Shown here piece after piece: positions 43,418 to 52,755 of a stretch of DNA of 64,000 nucleotides. The notes under the pieces are model-generated. The model saw only the letters and a list, made by a program, of their open reading frames with translations. It made no database searches and was not told the DNA's origin. The translations under genes and the position numbers were made by a program. This DNA is from Haloarcula regularis (GTDB taxonomy: Archaea; Halobacteriota; Halobacteria; Halobacteriales; Haloarculaceae). Location of the stretch: positions 2,356,001 to 2,420,000 of the forward strand of contig NZ_CP119794.1 in NCBI RefSeq assembly GCF_029338315.1. The letters are read 5' to 3'. Within the stretch, counting starts at the first letter, position 1. The number at the start of each line of letters is the position of its first letter.

Positions 43418-45451
43418 ATGGAGTTCGAATCGGTGCCGGGCGTGGGGGCGAAGACGGCCGAGGCGCTCCGCGAACTGGACGACCCCGAGCGAGCGCTGCG
43501 AGAGGGCGACGTCGCGACCCTCGCCCGGGCCCCGGGCATCAGCGAGGGGCGGGCCGCGCGCATCGCTCGCGGGGCCATCCGGGCCGACCACGACGACCCC
43601 GGCGGGTTCGCCGCGACGCCGCGGGCCCGGACGATTTTCCAGGACGCGCTGGGACTGGTGCAGGACCGCACGGTCACCGACTACGCCGCGAGTCGCCTGG
43701 AGACGCTGTATCCCAGCGGCGTCCGCAGCCGCATCGAGGAAGTACGGCAGTTCAGCGAGCGGGCGATGGCCCGCGAGCCCGACCCCGAGGTGCTCGCGGC
43801 CCTCGAGGACGTCGAACCGCTCGTCGAACCGGGCGACGTCCGGGTTCGTGACCGCTGTCTGGCCACGAGCGACGCCGAGCGCTACGCCGAGGCCCAGCAG
43901 GCGATTCCCGAGGTGAGCGTCGAGGTGGTCGACGACGCCCGCCAGCTGGCCGAACTGGCCCGCTCGTACGCGACGGTCGTCGCGCTGGACGAGTCCTTTG
44001 CCGGCGTCGACGTCGAGGGGGACGTCCGCGTCGACCCGAACGCACTGGAGAACCCGGAGTCGGTCGTCCCCGAGCGTGTGCTGACCTTCTTCGCCCGCAA
44101 CCGCGACCGCGTGCGTGCGGCGGCCGAAGTCCACCGCGTCGCCGACCTCGAGGCCCCGTGTGACCTCGACGCCCTCGAATCGGCGCTCGAGCAACTCGAC
44201 CCCGACGGCAGCGTCCGGGGCGACGACGAGCTCGACCGCCTCGCCACCGCCGTCGACGATCTGGACGCCGCCGTCTCGACGGCCGAGAGCGTCGCCAACG
44301 ATCACCTGCGCGAGGCCATCGAGGAGCGCGACGTCACCATCGAGGGCACCGACCTGCTCTCGCTGGTCGAGCGGGGCGCGGGCGTCGACTCACTGCTCCA
44401 GCGCGAACTGGCCGACGAGTACGCCGCCGCCATCGAGCAGGCCCGCGACCACCTCGTCGACGCCCTCCAACTGATCGACACCGAGGACATGGCCCGCCGG
44501 GCGTTCCCGGACGAGCCGGCCTACCCCGTCGAGCACGAGGAGCGCGTCGTCACCCGGCTGCGCGAGGAACTGACCGCCGCGCGGGACCGCCGGGCGACCC
44601 GCCGGAAACAGGAGTGGCGGACGACCTCGCCGAAATGCGCGACGACGCCGACGCCCTGGTCGACGCCGCGCTGGAACACGACGTGGAACTGGCCGTCGCG
44701 CGCTTCACCGCCGACTTCGAGTGTACGATGCCCGAGGTGACCGAGGAATCGGGCTTCGACATCCGCGGCGGGCGCTCGCCCCTGCTGGACGTGCCCTTCG
44801 ACGAGGTCGACCCCGTCGACTACGCCGTCTCGGGCGTGACGGTGCTCTCGGGGGTCAACAGCGGCGGGAAGACCTCGACGCTGGACCTGGTAGCGCTCGT
44901 GACGACGCTGGCCCACATGGGGCTGCCCGTCCCGGCCGAGTCCGCCCGCGTCGGCCGCATCGGCGAACTCCACTACCACGCCAAGACCCAGGGGACGCTG
45001 GACGCCGGCGCGTTCGAGGCGACCCTGCGGGAGTTCGGCGACCTGGTGCGCGAGGTCGACGGCCAGTCGCCCGCGAACGGGGCCGGCAGTGACGCCGCGA
45101 GCGCCGACCGCCGGGTCATGGTGCTGGTCGACGAACTCGAGTCCATCACCGAACCCGGCGCGAGCGCGAAGATCATGGCCGGCATCTTAGAGGCGCTCAG
45201 CGACAGCCAGGCGACCGCCGTCTTCGTCTCGCACCTCGCCCGGGACATCCGCGAGGCCGCCGCCATCGACGTGAGCATCGACGGCATCGAGGCCATCGGC
45301 CTGGCGGACGGGGAGCTGCGGGTGAACCGCTCGCCGGTGAAAGGGAAGCTCGCCCGCTCGACGCCGGAACTCATCGTCGAGAAGCTGGCCGACGGTGACG
45401 GCGGCGCGGACGGGACGGGTTTATGCGGCCCTGCTGGATAAGTTCGACTAG
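43418..45451 (+). CDS. MutS-like ATPase with N-terminal helix-hairpin-helix (frameshifts near 44610 and 45410)
   Basis: About 677 aa. The N-terminal HhH motif is SVPGVGAKTAEALRELDDPE with the second hairpin RAPGISEGRAARIARG. It lacks the classical mismatch-recognition domain I. The C-terminal MutS ATPase domain has Walker A SGVNSGGKTSTLDL, Walker B VMVLVDELESI and the sensor-like VFVSHLARDI. Related archaeal proteins are called MutS-like without proven mismatch repair. The frame shifts at RRKQE|ADDLAEM (about 44610). Near the end a second shift would give YAALLDKFD and TAG at 45449; the unshifted frame ends at 45441. Which end is right is uncertain. Confidence 0.75.
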
Positions 45452-46640
45452 TCGGGCGCCGCGAGGTTCGTCGCATCCGTGTTGACGGCGACGAACCGCT
45501 TGATGTCGCCGGAGCTGTCGGTGACCGGTGCAATGGTCTGGTCGACAACGTATCGCTCGCCGGACTTGCGCTCGTTGACGACCCGCCCCTCCCAGGTCTC
45601 CCCGTCGAGGATGGTCTCCCACAGGTCCGCGTAGAACGTCTCGTCGTGTGCGCCTGATTTCAGGATGCGCGGGTTCTTCCCCCTGGCCTCGGCTGCCGTG
45701 TATCCCGTCGACTCCTCGAACGCCGGATTGACGTACTCGATGCGGCCGTCGGGGTCCGTCCAGTAGATGGAGTGGCCGGCGTGCTCGACGGCCTCGCGGA
45801 ACGCCTTCAGGTCACGCTGGTCTGCCACCCGGTCGGTAACGTCCTGAACGGTCCCGTTCATCGCGACCGGCTCGCCGTCCTCCTCTCGAACCAGCTCGCC
45901 CCGTTCCTGGACCGTCCGCACCTCGCCGTCCGGCCGGACGATACGGTGTTCGATGTCGTACGGCGAGTCGCCGGCGAGCGTCCGGTCGACCGCAGCGGTC
46001 ACGGCGTCACGGTCGTCGGGGTGGACCAGCTCGAGGAATCTCTCGTACGTCGGCTCCCACGTGTCCGGTCCGACGCCGGCGATTCGGTATATCTGGTCGG
46101 ACCAGTACAGCACGTCGGTCTCGATGTCCCAGGTCCAGCTGCCCAGGCCAGCGATCTGCTGGGCGCGGGCGAGGTGTGCCTCGCTCTTCTGGAGTGCCGC
46201 CAGGGAGCGGCGCCGTTCGACCGCGTTGGTGATGCGGTTGGCCAGCACGGTGTACTGGTCTACCCCCCGACCCTTCTGGAGGTAGTCGGTCACGCCCGCG
46301 GAGATGGCTTCGCTGGCGATCGTCTCGCTGCCCTTGCCCGTATACAGGATGAACGGCATCTCCGGGTACTCGTCGCGGACGAGCTCGAGGAACTCGAGCC
46401 CGTCCGTCCCCGGCATGTCGTAGTCGCTGACGACACAGTCGACCGAATCGCGTTCGAGGCGGTCGAGCCCCTCCTGTGCGTTCGTCTCGCCAACCACCTC
46501 GAAGTCGTCGTCCTCGCGGTGGAGACAGTGGCGGTGAGGTCCAGTATCTGGGGGTCGTCGTCCACGTGCAGGACACGAATCGGTGCCGTCGCTGTCCGGT
46601 CGCCGGGGCGGTCGTCGACTCTCGGAATCGAGGGTTCCAT
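45448..46640 (-). CDS. REC-PAS-PAS signalling protein without kinase domain (frameshift near 46530)
   Basis: About 397 aa after correction, start ATG 46640 (MEPSIPRVDDRPGD). The receiver domain has VLHVDDDPQ, phospho-acceptor Asp in VVSDYDMPGTDG, Thr/Ser region FILYTGKGS and Lys in YLQKGRG. Two PAS domains follow (DVLYWSDQIYRIAGVGPDT and SIYWTDPDGRIEYVNPAFEE). The protein ends after the second PAS (VNTDATNLAAPD), where most haloarchaeal relatives continue into a histidine kinase. One base is missing near 46530 (CLHREDDDFEVVGET restored). It lies 37 bp after the HemAT gene, probably co-transcribed. Confidence 0.8.
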
Positions 46641-46677
46641 CTGAATCGTGCTCCCTGATGCCCGTTTCACACCGGTC

Positions 46678-48144
46678 TCAGTCGGTTTTCGACAGTCGCT
46701 GCATGGACGCCTGCAGATCCGAGAGGTTCCTCGCGACCTCCCCGTTGGCTTCCGCGATGTCCTCGACCTGACTGGCGACCGTCTCGGCCTGGTCGACGGC
46801 TTCGTCGACCTGACTGGCGACCTCCTCGGTGCTCGCGGCCTGGTCGTCCATCGCGTTCGCGACTTCGGCGATGCCCTCCGACGTCTCCCTGACCGCGTCC
46901 GCGACGTCCATGAGATTCTCCATTGCCTGCTCTACCTGGTCGGTCGACGCGTCCACCTGTTCGACCATCCGGTCCAGGCTCTCGACCGTCTCGTCGGTGT
47001 CGGTCTGGATGTCGTCGATCAGCGCCTCGATGTCGGTCGCGTACTCCTGGGACTCGCCGGCCAGGGACTTCACTTCGTCGGCGACGACGGCGAAGCCGTC
47101 GCCGGCGTCACCTGCGCGTGCGGCCTCGATGGAGGCGTTCAACGCCAGGATGTTCGTCTGTTCGGCGATGTCGTTGATAATCTCGACGATGTCGTCGATC
47201 TCGTCGACGCGGTGCTGCAACGTGTCCACGTCCGAACTGACGGCCGCCGCCGAATCGGACACGGCGTCCATCGAGTCCAGCGCCGCCTTCGCGGACTCGG
47301 TCCCGTCGTCGGCGAGCGTCGCGGCCCGGCTGCTGGTCGACTCGACCTCGTCGGCGGTCGAGGCGATCTCCTCGATCGTCGCGCTCATGTTCGCGACCTC
47401 GCTGGCGACGGTGTCCATGGCCTCGGTCTGTTCGTTGGCCGTGGCACTGATCTCCTGGGAGGCTGCGGCGACGTCGTCGGTCGTCTCGTCGATCTCGTCG
47501 ACCGCCTCGCCCACCTCCTCGGCGACCGCTCGCTGCCGGTCCAGCTCCTGTTCGAGGTCCTCACTGAACGAGTGGATGTAGGTGTCCATCGCCACCTGCT
47601 GGTCCAGCAAGAGCAGCTTGAGCACCGACGTGGTACGCTTTGCGACCGTCTCGACTGCTTCGTCGACGTCGTCTGTCTCCGCTGCCACCTCGTCACAGAT
47701 CCCCTGGATGATGCCCTCGTAGTAGATCGAGAACGCGCCCAGATAGAACCGCGGCCCCAGGTCGAGCACGTCGTGAATCTTGCCGATGCGGGCCCGGCGC
47801 TCGAAGTACTCCCGGCCGTACTCGCCCCGGCCGAGCGCCTTGAGATACCGCTCCTGGGACCCTTTGAGCATCTCGACGGACTTGGTGGACCGCCCCAGCA
47901 CCGCCGTTGCCTCGCTGTGTGCCTGGATGTTGTCGTAGAACCGCTCGACGAGGTCGTCCGCGATATCGTCGAACAGGTCGTCCATCGCCGCCAGGCGGCG
48001 GGCATCGTCGGCGCCGAACCCGGTAAAGTCCTTCCGGAACTCGATCTCCTGCCGGTCGATGCCGATGTCGTCGACGAGCGCTGCCCCGTCGACGCGCTGT
48101 CGCCGTTCGTCGTCGATCTGTACGGTCCCGCCACCCTGTGACAT
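46678..48144 (-). CDS. hemAT: Globin-coupled chemotaxis/aerotaxis transducer (HemAT-like)
   Basis: 488 aa, soluble (no transmembrane helix). An N-terminal globin-sensor domain spans about residues 20-190 with the proximal His in [15 protein letters not shown]. The C-terminal methyl-accepting domain carries the hairpin tip [20 protein letters not shown] and [14 protein letters not shown], flanked by Glu/Gln-rich methylation helices. It senses O2 through haem and signals to CheA. Start ATG 48144 follows an AT-rich spacer. The downstream REC-PAS-PAS gene may belong to the same signalling unit. Confidence 0.9.
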   Translation of the reverse strand: MSQGGGTVQIDDERRQRVDGAALVDDIGIDRQEIEFRKDFTGFGADDARRLAAMDDLFDDIADDLVERFYDNIQAHSEATAVLGRSTKSVEMLKGSQERYLKALGRGEYGREYFERRARIGKIHDVLDLGPRFYLGAFSIYYEGIIQGICDEVAAETDDVDEAVETVAKRTTSVLKLLLLDQQVAMDTYIHSFSEDLEQELDRQRAVAEEVGEAVDEIDETTDDVAAASQEISATANEQTEAMDTVASEVANMSATIEEIASTADEVESTSSRAATLADDGTESAKAALDSMDAVSDSAAAVSSDVDTLQHRVDEIDDIVEIINDIAEQTNILALNASIEAARAGDAGDGFAVVADEVKSLAGESQEYATDIEALIDDIQTDTDETVESLDRMVEQVDASTDQVEQAMENLMDVADAVRETSEGIAEVANAMDDQAASTEEVASQVDEAVDQAETVASQVEDIAEANGEVARNLSDLQASMQRLSKTD

Positions 48145-48521
48145 GATAGAATATACAAGATAACAGTGAAGTAAATAATTTTCCATAAAGATAACCCATA
48201 ATATTACGGGAGAAATAATTACTATATTGTCAATAATGTCGGCCGTTACCCAATACACGACTGTACGGCAGCCAGTGGCGTTCTGGACGCCGTTCGACCT
48301 CGACGGTGTCTATTACTATGTTGATAGTTAACGGCGGCAATCGCCGGCCATTCCGCACGCCTGGGTCGCTCCGTGCGCTCTCTGACCGAACCATGTCACT
48401 TCACGCATCTACCGACGCCCGACGGCGACCCCTCGCCGGCCCGACCGCCGCCGACAACCAGTTTCACTTTCACCGTCGGGGTGGCAAATGGTTAAGTACG
48501 CAGCGAAGGTCGGTGCACGTG
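48145..48521. other. AT-rich spacer upstream of orc1/cdc6, possible replication origin
   Basis: Bases 48142-48240 are strikingly AT-rich for this genome, with tracts such as AAGATAACAGTGAAGTAAAT, and lie between hemAT and an Orc1/Cdc6 gene. This matches the layout of archaeal origins. GTTTCACTTTCACCGTCGGG (48460-48479) is the only candidate initiator-type motif; I do not see a clear inverted pair of ORB sites. It must at least hold both divergent promoters. Confidence 0.4.
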
Positions 48522-49650
48522 ATGAGCGACGACCCCGAGGAGGGGATGCTCGGCTGGGACGAGTCCGTCTTCCGGGACGAGACCGTCTTCGAGATCGACT
48601 GGCTCCCGGAGACGTTCAAACACCGGGAGACCCAGATGGAGACGCTGAAGTACGCGCTCCGGCCGGCGGTCCGTGGCTCGCGACCCCTGAACGTCATCGC
48701 TCGCGGCCCGCCCGGCACCGGGAAGACGACGGCGACCCAGATCCTCTTTGACGAACTGACCGCCCAGACCGACGTGCAGGCAGTCCGGGTCAACTGCCAG
48801 GTCGAGTCCACCCGCTATGCCGTCTTCTCCCGGCTGTTCGCCGAGATATTCGAGTACGAACCCCCCCTCCTCGGGTATCTCCTTCAAGAAACTGTTCTCC
48901 CAGATCACCGACCGCCTGGTCGAGCGCGACCAGGTGCTCGTGGTCGCCTTAGACGACGTGAACTACCTCTTCTACGAGAACGAGGCCAGCGACACGCTCT
49001 ACTCGCTGTTGCGCGCCCACGAGGCCCACAGCGGGGCGCGCATCGGCGTCATCTGTGTCTCCTCGGACCTTGACTTAGACGTCATCGAGGCCCTCGATAC
49101 GAGAGTCCAGTCGGTCTTTCGGCCCGAGGAGGTCTACTTCAACAAGTACGGCCAGGCCGAGATCGTCGACATCCTCGACGAGCGCGTCGACCGGGGCTTC
49201 CACGAGGGGGCGGTCGGCCCGCAGGTGCTCGACCGGGTCGCCGAACTCACCGAGGAACAGGGCGGTGACCTCCGGGTCGGCATCGATCTCCTGCGCCGGG
49301 CGGGGATGAACGCCGAGATGCGCGCCTCGCGCACCGTCGAACGCGAGGACGTCGAGGCGGCCTACGACAAGTCGAAGTACGTCCACCTCTCCCGGCGCCT
49401 CCGCGAGCTCTCGGACTCGGAGGCGTCCCTGGTCGAGGTCATCGCCGACCACGACGGCAAGCGGGCCGGCGACATCTACGACGTGTTCAACGACGAGACG
49501 GGACTGGGCTACACCCGCTACTCCGAGATCATCAACAAGCTCGACCAGCTGGGCATCATCGACGCCGAGTACACCAACGTCGACGGCCGGGGCCGCTCGC
49601 GGGAGCTGACGCTCAACTACGACGCCGACGCCGTGCTCGACCGGCTCTAA
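48522..49650 (+). CDS. orc1: Orc1/Cdc6-family replication initiator (frameshift in C run 48861-48867)
   Basis: About 375 aa after removing one C from the seven-C run, which restores YEPPSSGISFKKLFSQI. Walker A is ARGPPGTGKTTATQI, Walker B VLVVALDDVNYLF, sensor region VICVSSDLDLDV and arginine finger region DTRVQSVF. A C-terminal winged helix begins about residue 290 (EVIADHDGKRAGDIYDVFND). It binds origins and loads MCM; haloarchaea encode several copies and not all sit at active origins. Start ATG 48522 (MSDDPEEGMLGWDESVF). Confidence 0.9.
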
Positions 49651-50432
49651 GCTAGTTTCTCGAAGGTCGTCTCGGTCCACTGGAGCGCGTAGTCGGCCCC
49701 GTGGTCGCGGTAGGCCGCGGTGTCCAGCGCCGCGAACGGTGCCGGGAGGTCCAGATCGTGCTTGACGGCGCTACAGGCCAGTTCGGCCGCCGAGGCGAAG
49801 CTCGTCTGCCCGCGGGCCACTTCCCCGGACAGGTCGCCCAGGCGCGGTTCGAGGCGCTCGCCGGCGTCGACCCAGGCGCCGAACAGTCCCGGGAACTCGC
49901 CGTCCCAGTCGGCGAAGACGGGACGGATCCGCAGGCCGACGTACGCGTCGTACAGTGCGGCGGCCAGCTGGTAGGTGTCCGCAGGCCCCAGTCGCGTCCG
50001 GGCGACGTCGGCGAATTCGGGGTACACGTCCCGGAAGAAGCCAAGGAAGTGCTCGGGGACGTCCAGGCCGACCTCGACCAGCGCCTCCGCCAGCAGGAAC
50101 TCGACGAAGTCCTCGGGCGATCCCGCGAGCCGGGGCTTGACGAACACACAGGGCGGGTCGGTCTGGCGGGTCCAGGCGACACCGCCGTCGCCGGGCATCC
50201 CCACAGTGAAGTCGCTGCCGGCGAACCGCTGGAGCTCGTCTGGGGCGTCCGGCGGCAGCCAGGACGGGTCGTAGGTGGTTGGGTCGACGCTGTCGGTCAA
50301 CAAGAGGAGGTCCTCCGCGACGGCCGGGTCGAGCGTCTCGAAGTCCCGTGCGCAGTCGAACACGAGCGCGTCGGACGCGTGGGCCTCGCGGACGCCGGCC
50401 ACCTCGCCCGACAGCGAGCGGTCGGTGAACAT
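49647..50432 (-). CDS. Haloarchaeal hypothetical protein
   Basis: 261 aa from ATG 50432 (MFTDRSLSGEVAGVREAHAS), directly after a 31-codon membrane gene. Acidic, without visible motif or membrane helix; segments such as FVEFLLAEALVEVGLDVPEHFLGFF and YQLAAALYDAYVGLRIRPVF suggest an all-helical protein. It is conserved in style with other haloarchaeal proteins, but I know no function. Its stop overlaps the orc1 stop region by 4 bp. Confidence 0.75.
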   Translation of the reverse strand: MFTDRSLSGEVAGVREAHASDALVFDCARDFETLDPAVAEDLLLLTDSVDPTTYDPSWLPPDAPDELQRFAGSDFTVGMPGDGGVAWTRQTDPPCVFVKPRLAGSPEDFVEFLLAEALVEVGLDVPEHFLGFFRDVYPEFADVARTRLGPADTYQLAAALYDAYVGLRIRPVFADWDGEFPGLFGAWVDAGERLEPRLGDLSGEVARGQTSFASAAELACSAVKHDLDLPAPFAALDTAAYRDHGADYALQWTETTFEKLA

Positions 50433-50528
50433 CTACGCCGACAGCAGGGCCATGCCAGCGACGATGAGAACCGCAAGGAGGGCCGACGCGCCGACGGTAC
50501 CGAGGACGATCTTCGTTGCCTTGCTCAT
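50433..50528 (-). CDS. 31-residue single-helix membrane microprotein
   Basis: MSKATKIVLGTVGASALLAV plus LIVAGMALLSA: a short charged start, then one continuous transmembrane helix with Gly/Ala small-residue faces. Its TAG is followed directly by the ATG of the next gene (TAGATG), a typical translational coupling. It is too short for ordinary gene calling, but start, stop and neighbour spacing support it. Probably a membrane anchor or modulator for the coupled 261-aa protein (inference). Confidence 0.65.
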   Translation of the reverse strand: MSKATKIVLGTVGASALLAVLIVAGMALLSA

Positions 50529-50591
50529 GTGATTGCGTATCGAGGGCCGGGCATTAAACCTTGAGAAACGGCGCTCGGCTTGCCACCCCCG

Positions 50592-52058
50592 TCAGTCGCC
50601 GCTCGCGCCGACGCCGGCGCGGTGGGCCACGTCGCGCCACTTGCCCGTCCAGAAGCGGCCGGTGTTGACCGCGGCCTTCAGGTAGAAATCGCCCACGAGC
50701 GCCGCGAAGATGGCCGGCAGGCCCAGGCCGAGGCCGGGCGACACCGAGACGCCGACCACCGGGAGGGTCACGACGAACGACGTCGGAAGCGCCAGCGCCG
50801 CGACCGGGAGGCGGTAGCCGTAGGACCCCAGAATCGTCCCGTAGAGCGGCCAGCGGGTGTCGCCGGCGCCCCGGAGGCTCCCGCGCATCGTCCGCGAGAC
50901 CGAGAAGCCCGCCACCAGCAGGCCGAACACGCGGACGAACTGCGCGGCGAGCTCGGGGTAGGCGGTGCCGAACAGGCCGACGATGGGGCGGGCCAGCACG
51001 ACGAGCACGGCGCCGACGGCGAGCTGGACCGCCAGCGCGACCCGGAGCGTCTGCCAGCCGTAGTCCGTCGCCGCCTCGGGGTCGCCCGACCCGAGGTGCT
51101 GCCCGACCAGCGTCGAGGCGGCCGTCGCGTAGCCCCACGCGGGCATCAGCGCCAGCAACATCACCCGCCGGCCGATGGCGTAGGCCGCGAGCGTCGGCGT
51201 CCCCAGCACGCCCAGCACGAACAGGAACGGGAAGCGCGCGAACGTCTGGAGCAGGCGCATCCCCGTCAGCGGCAGCGCGACGCGGACGATCTCCCGCAGG
51301 AGGCCGGCGTCGAACTGCGGCCCGCCCAGCGGCAGGCGGACGGCGTAGCGCCCCGAGGCGAGCAGCGCGAAGAAGATGGCCGCCGCGAGCGTGTTCGCGA
51401 TGGCGGTCCCCCACGCCGCGCCGGCGATGCCCAGCCTGGGGAACGGGCCCAGCCCGAAGATGAGCACGGCGTTGAGCGCGACGTTGGTCGGCAGGCTCAG
51501 CAGGCGGACGTACATCGGCGTGCGGGTGTCGGCGCTGCCCGCAAGCGCCCGGGCGGCGACCATGCTCCAGAACCGCGGGGCCATCGACAGCATCACGATG
51601 GCGAGGTAGGTCGCCCCGAACTCGACGGTCGCTCCGTCGTCGGTCAGCACGCCGACCAGGAGTTCGGGGTACAGCCAGGAGACGACCGTCAGCGGCGCCG
51701 AGAGGGCCAGCGCCAGCCACAGCGACTGCTTGACCGCGAGGTCGGCCCGGGTGGCCTCGCCGGCCCCCTGGAGCCGGGAGACGACGCTGATGGTGCCCGA
51801 GGAGACCGCCAGCGAGAGGCCGAAGCCGACGAAGTAGTACTGAAAGCCGAGTTCCAGGCCGGCGATGGCCGCGTCGCCCAGCGCGACCCCGACCATCAGG
51901 AAGTCCGCCAGTCGCAGGAGGATGCGGAGGCCGCCGGTGACCATCACCGGCGCCGCGAGGTCCGTCGCCTCGGTGGCCTTCTGCCGGTCGACCAGGCCCG
52001 CGCTGGACAGCAGTGCTGGCACCCCGCGAACCAGCCGCCGCAGCGAACGCCGGACCAT
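50592..52058 (-). CDS. MATE-family efflux transporter
   Basis: 488 aa, about 12 helices in two homologous halves. Features include PVMVTGGLRILLRLADFLMV, the conserved GLELGFQYYFVGFGLSLAVS region and LFGLLVAGFSVSRTMRGSLRGAGDTRWPLY in the second half. Exports organic cations or drugs by Na+ or H+ antiport. It is upstream of and on the same strand as the microprotein gene; no terminator is seen between them (63 bp). Confidence 0.85.
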   Translation of the reverse strand: MVRRSLRRLVRGVPALLSSAGLVDRQKATEATDLAAPVMVTGGLRILLRLADFLMVGVALGDAAIAGLELGFQYYFVGFGLSLAVSSGTISVVSRLQGAGEATRADLAVKQSLWLALALSAPLTVVSWLYPELLVGVLTDDGATVEFGATYLAIVMLSMAPRFWSMVAARALAGSADTRTPMYVRLLSLPTNVALNAVLIFGLGPFPRLGIAGAAWGTAIANTLAAAIFFALLASGRYAVRLPLGGPQFDAGLLREIVRVALPLTGMRLLQTFARFPFLFVLGVLGTPTLAAYAIGRRVMLLALMPAWGYATAASTLVGQHLGSGDPEAATDYGWQTLRVALAVQLAVGAVLVVLARPIVGLFGTAYPELAAQFVRVFGLLVAGFSVSRTMRGSLRGAGDTRWPLYGTILGSYGYRLPVAALALPTSFVVTLPVVGVSVSPGLGLGLPAIFAALVGDFYLKAAVNTGRFWTGKWRDVAHRAGVGASGD

Positions 52059-52104
52059 CGACTCCCCCTGTGGGCCCCAGCGTGGTGTCGGTTTCGCTCC
52101 CCGC

Positions 52105-52347
52105 TCAGACGACCTGCTCGCCGTCGTCGTCGTAGACGGCGATGGCGTCGACCGGGCAGGCCCGCGCGGCGAACTTCGCGTCCAGTTCGGCCCCCTCGGG
52201 CACCTCGCGGACGAAGACGCCTTCCGCTCGCTCCTCGCTGTCGGTCAGCACCGCCTTCCCGGCGTCCTCGTCCTTCTCGAAGGCGTCCCACTCGGCGACA
52301 CACTGGAACATCCCGATGCAGGTGTCCCAGTCGTACTCGATGCGCAT
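52105..52347 (-). CDS. Single-cluster ferredoxin
   Basis: 80 aa from ATG 52347 (MRIEYDWDTCIGMFQCVAEW). Three conserved Cys, in TCIGMFQC and ARACPVDAI, match the short Fer4_15-type ferredoxins with a CxxxxxC...CP pattern, where the missing second Cys suggests a [3Fe-4S] or incompletely liganded [4Fe-4S] cluster. Acidic halophilic surface. It is not next to an obvious oxidoreductase. Confidence 0.8.
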   Translation of the reverse strand: MRIEYDWDTCIGMFQCVAEWDAFEKDEDAGKAVLTDSEERAEGVFVREVPEGAELDAKFAARACPVDAIAVYDDDGEQVV

Positions 52348-52434
52348 GGCGGGCGTTGGGCGGTGACGGCCAAAGGCGTTCCCCTCAGCTGCTCTGTGAC
52401 CGCGATACGCTCTGCCGTCGTGGACTTGGAGAAT

Positions 52435-52674
52435 CAGAACGCCCCCGCCGTGCCGACTCCCGCGACTCGCTGTCGTCCGAACATCTCCGATTTTCGTGAT
52501 CACGAAAGACCTCCGGCCTTTCGAACGACGCGCTTCTCTCGCTCACTGCGTTCGCTCGCTCCAGTGCTTACGTCGTCGGGGTTCGTCGACACGGCGGCCG
52601 ACGTAAGCACCGCAACCCGGAGAGAGGTGCGCAGCGAGCCCCCCGAGTCGTGAGTGCGGGGACTTTCCGGCTGT
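52435..52674. repeat. Degenerate nested palindromic element
   Basis: Left end CAGAACGCCCC (52435-52445) and right end near GGGGACTTTCCGGCTG (52659-52674) are decayed forms of the CCAGAAAGCCCC terminal repeat. Inside, GTGCTTACGTCG and CGACGTAAGCAC (52564-52575, 52599-52610) are inverted. GACGTAAGCACCGCAACCCG (52600-52619) matches the 43111-43140 block on the opposite strand. Confidence 0.6.
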
Positions 52675-52690
52675 TCACATCTGAGGCCAC

Positions 52691-52717
52691 GTGATTAATC
52701 ACTTCCACTCCGGAGTG
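52691..52717 (+). promoter_or_regulatory. Paired 12-bp palindromes upstream of hel308, possible operators
   Basis: GTGATTAATCAC (52691-52702) and CACTCCGGAGTG (52706-52717) are both perfect palindromes, 3 bp apart and immediately before the TATA-like box at 52721. Such symmetrical sites suit a dimeric regulator. No regulator gene is adjacent. Confidence 0.4.
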
Positions 52718-52720
52718 CGA

Positions 52721-52730
52721 CAGTTTAAAT
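52721..52730 (+). promoter_or_regulatory. TATA-like box of hel308
   Basis: CAGTTTAAAT lies 26-35 bases before the ATG at 52756, the spacing of a leaderless promoter. Confidence 0.45.
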
Positions 52731-52755
52731 CGCAGGACGGCCCTAGCGGGTGGTA

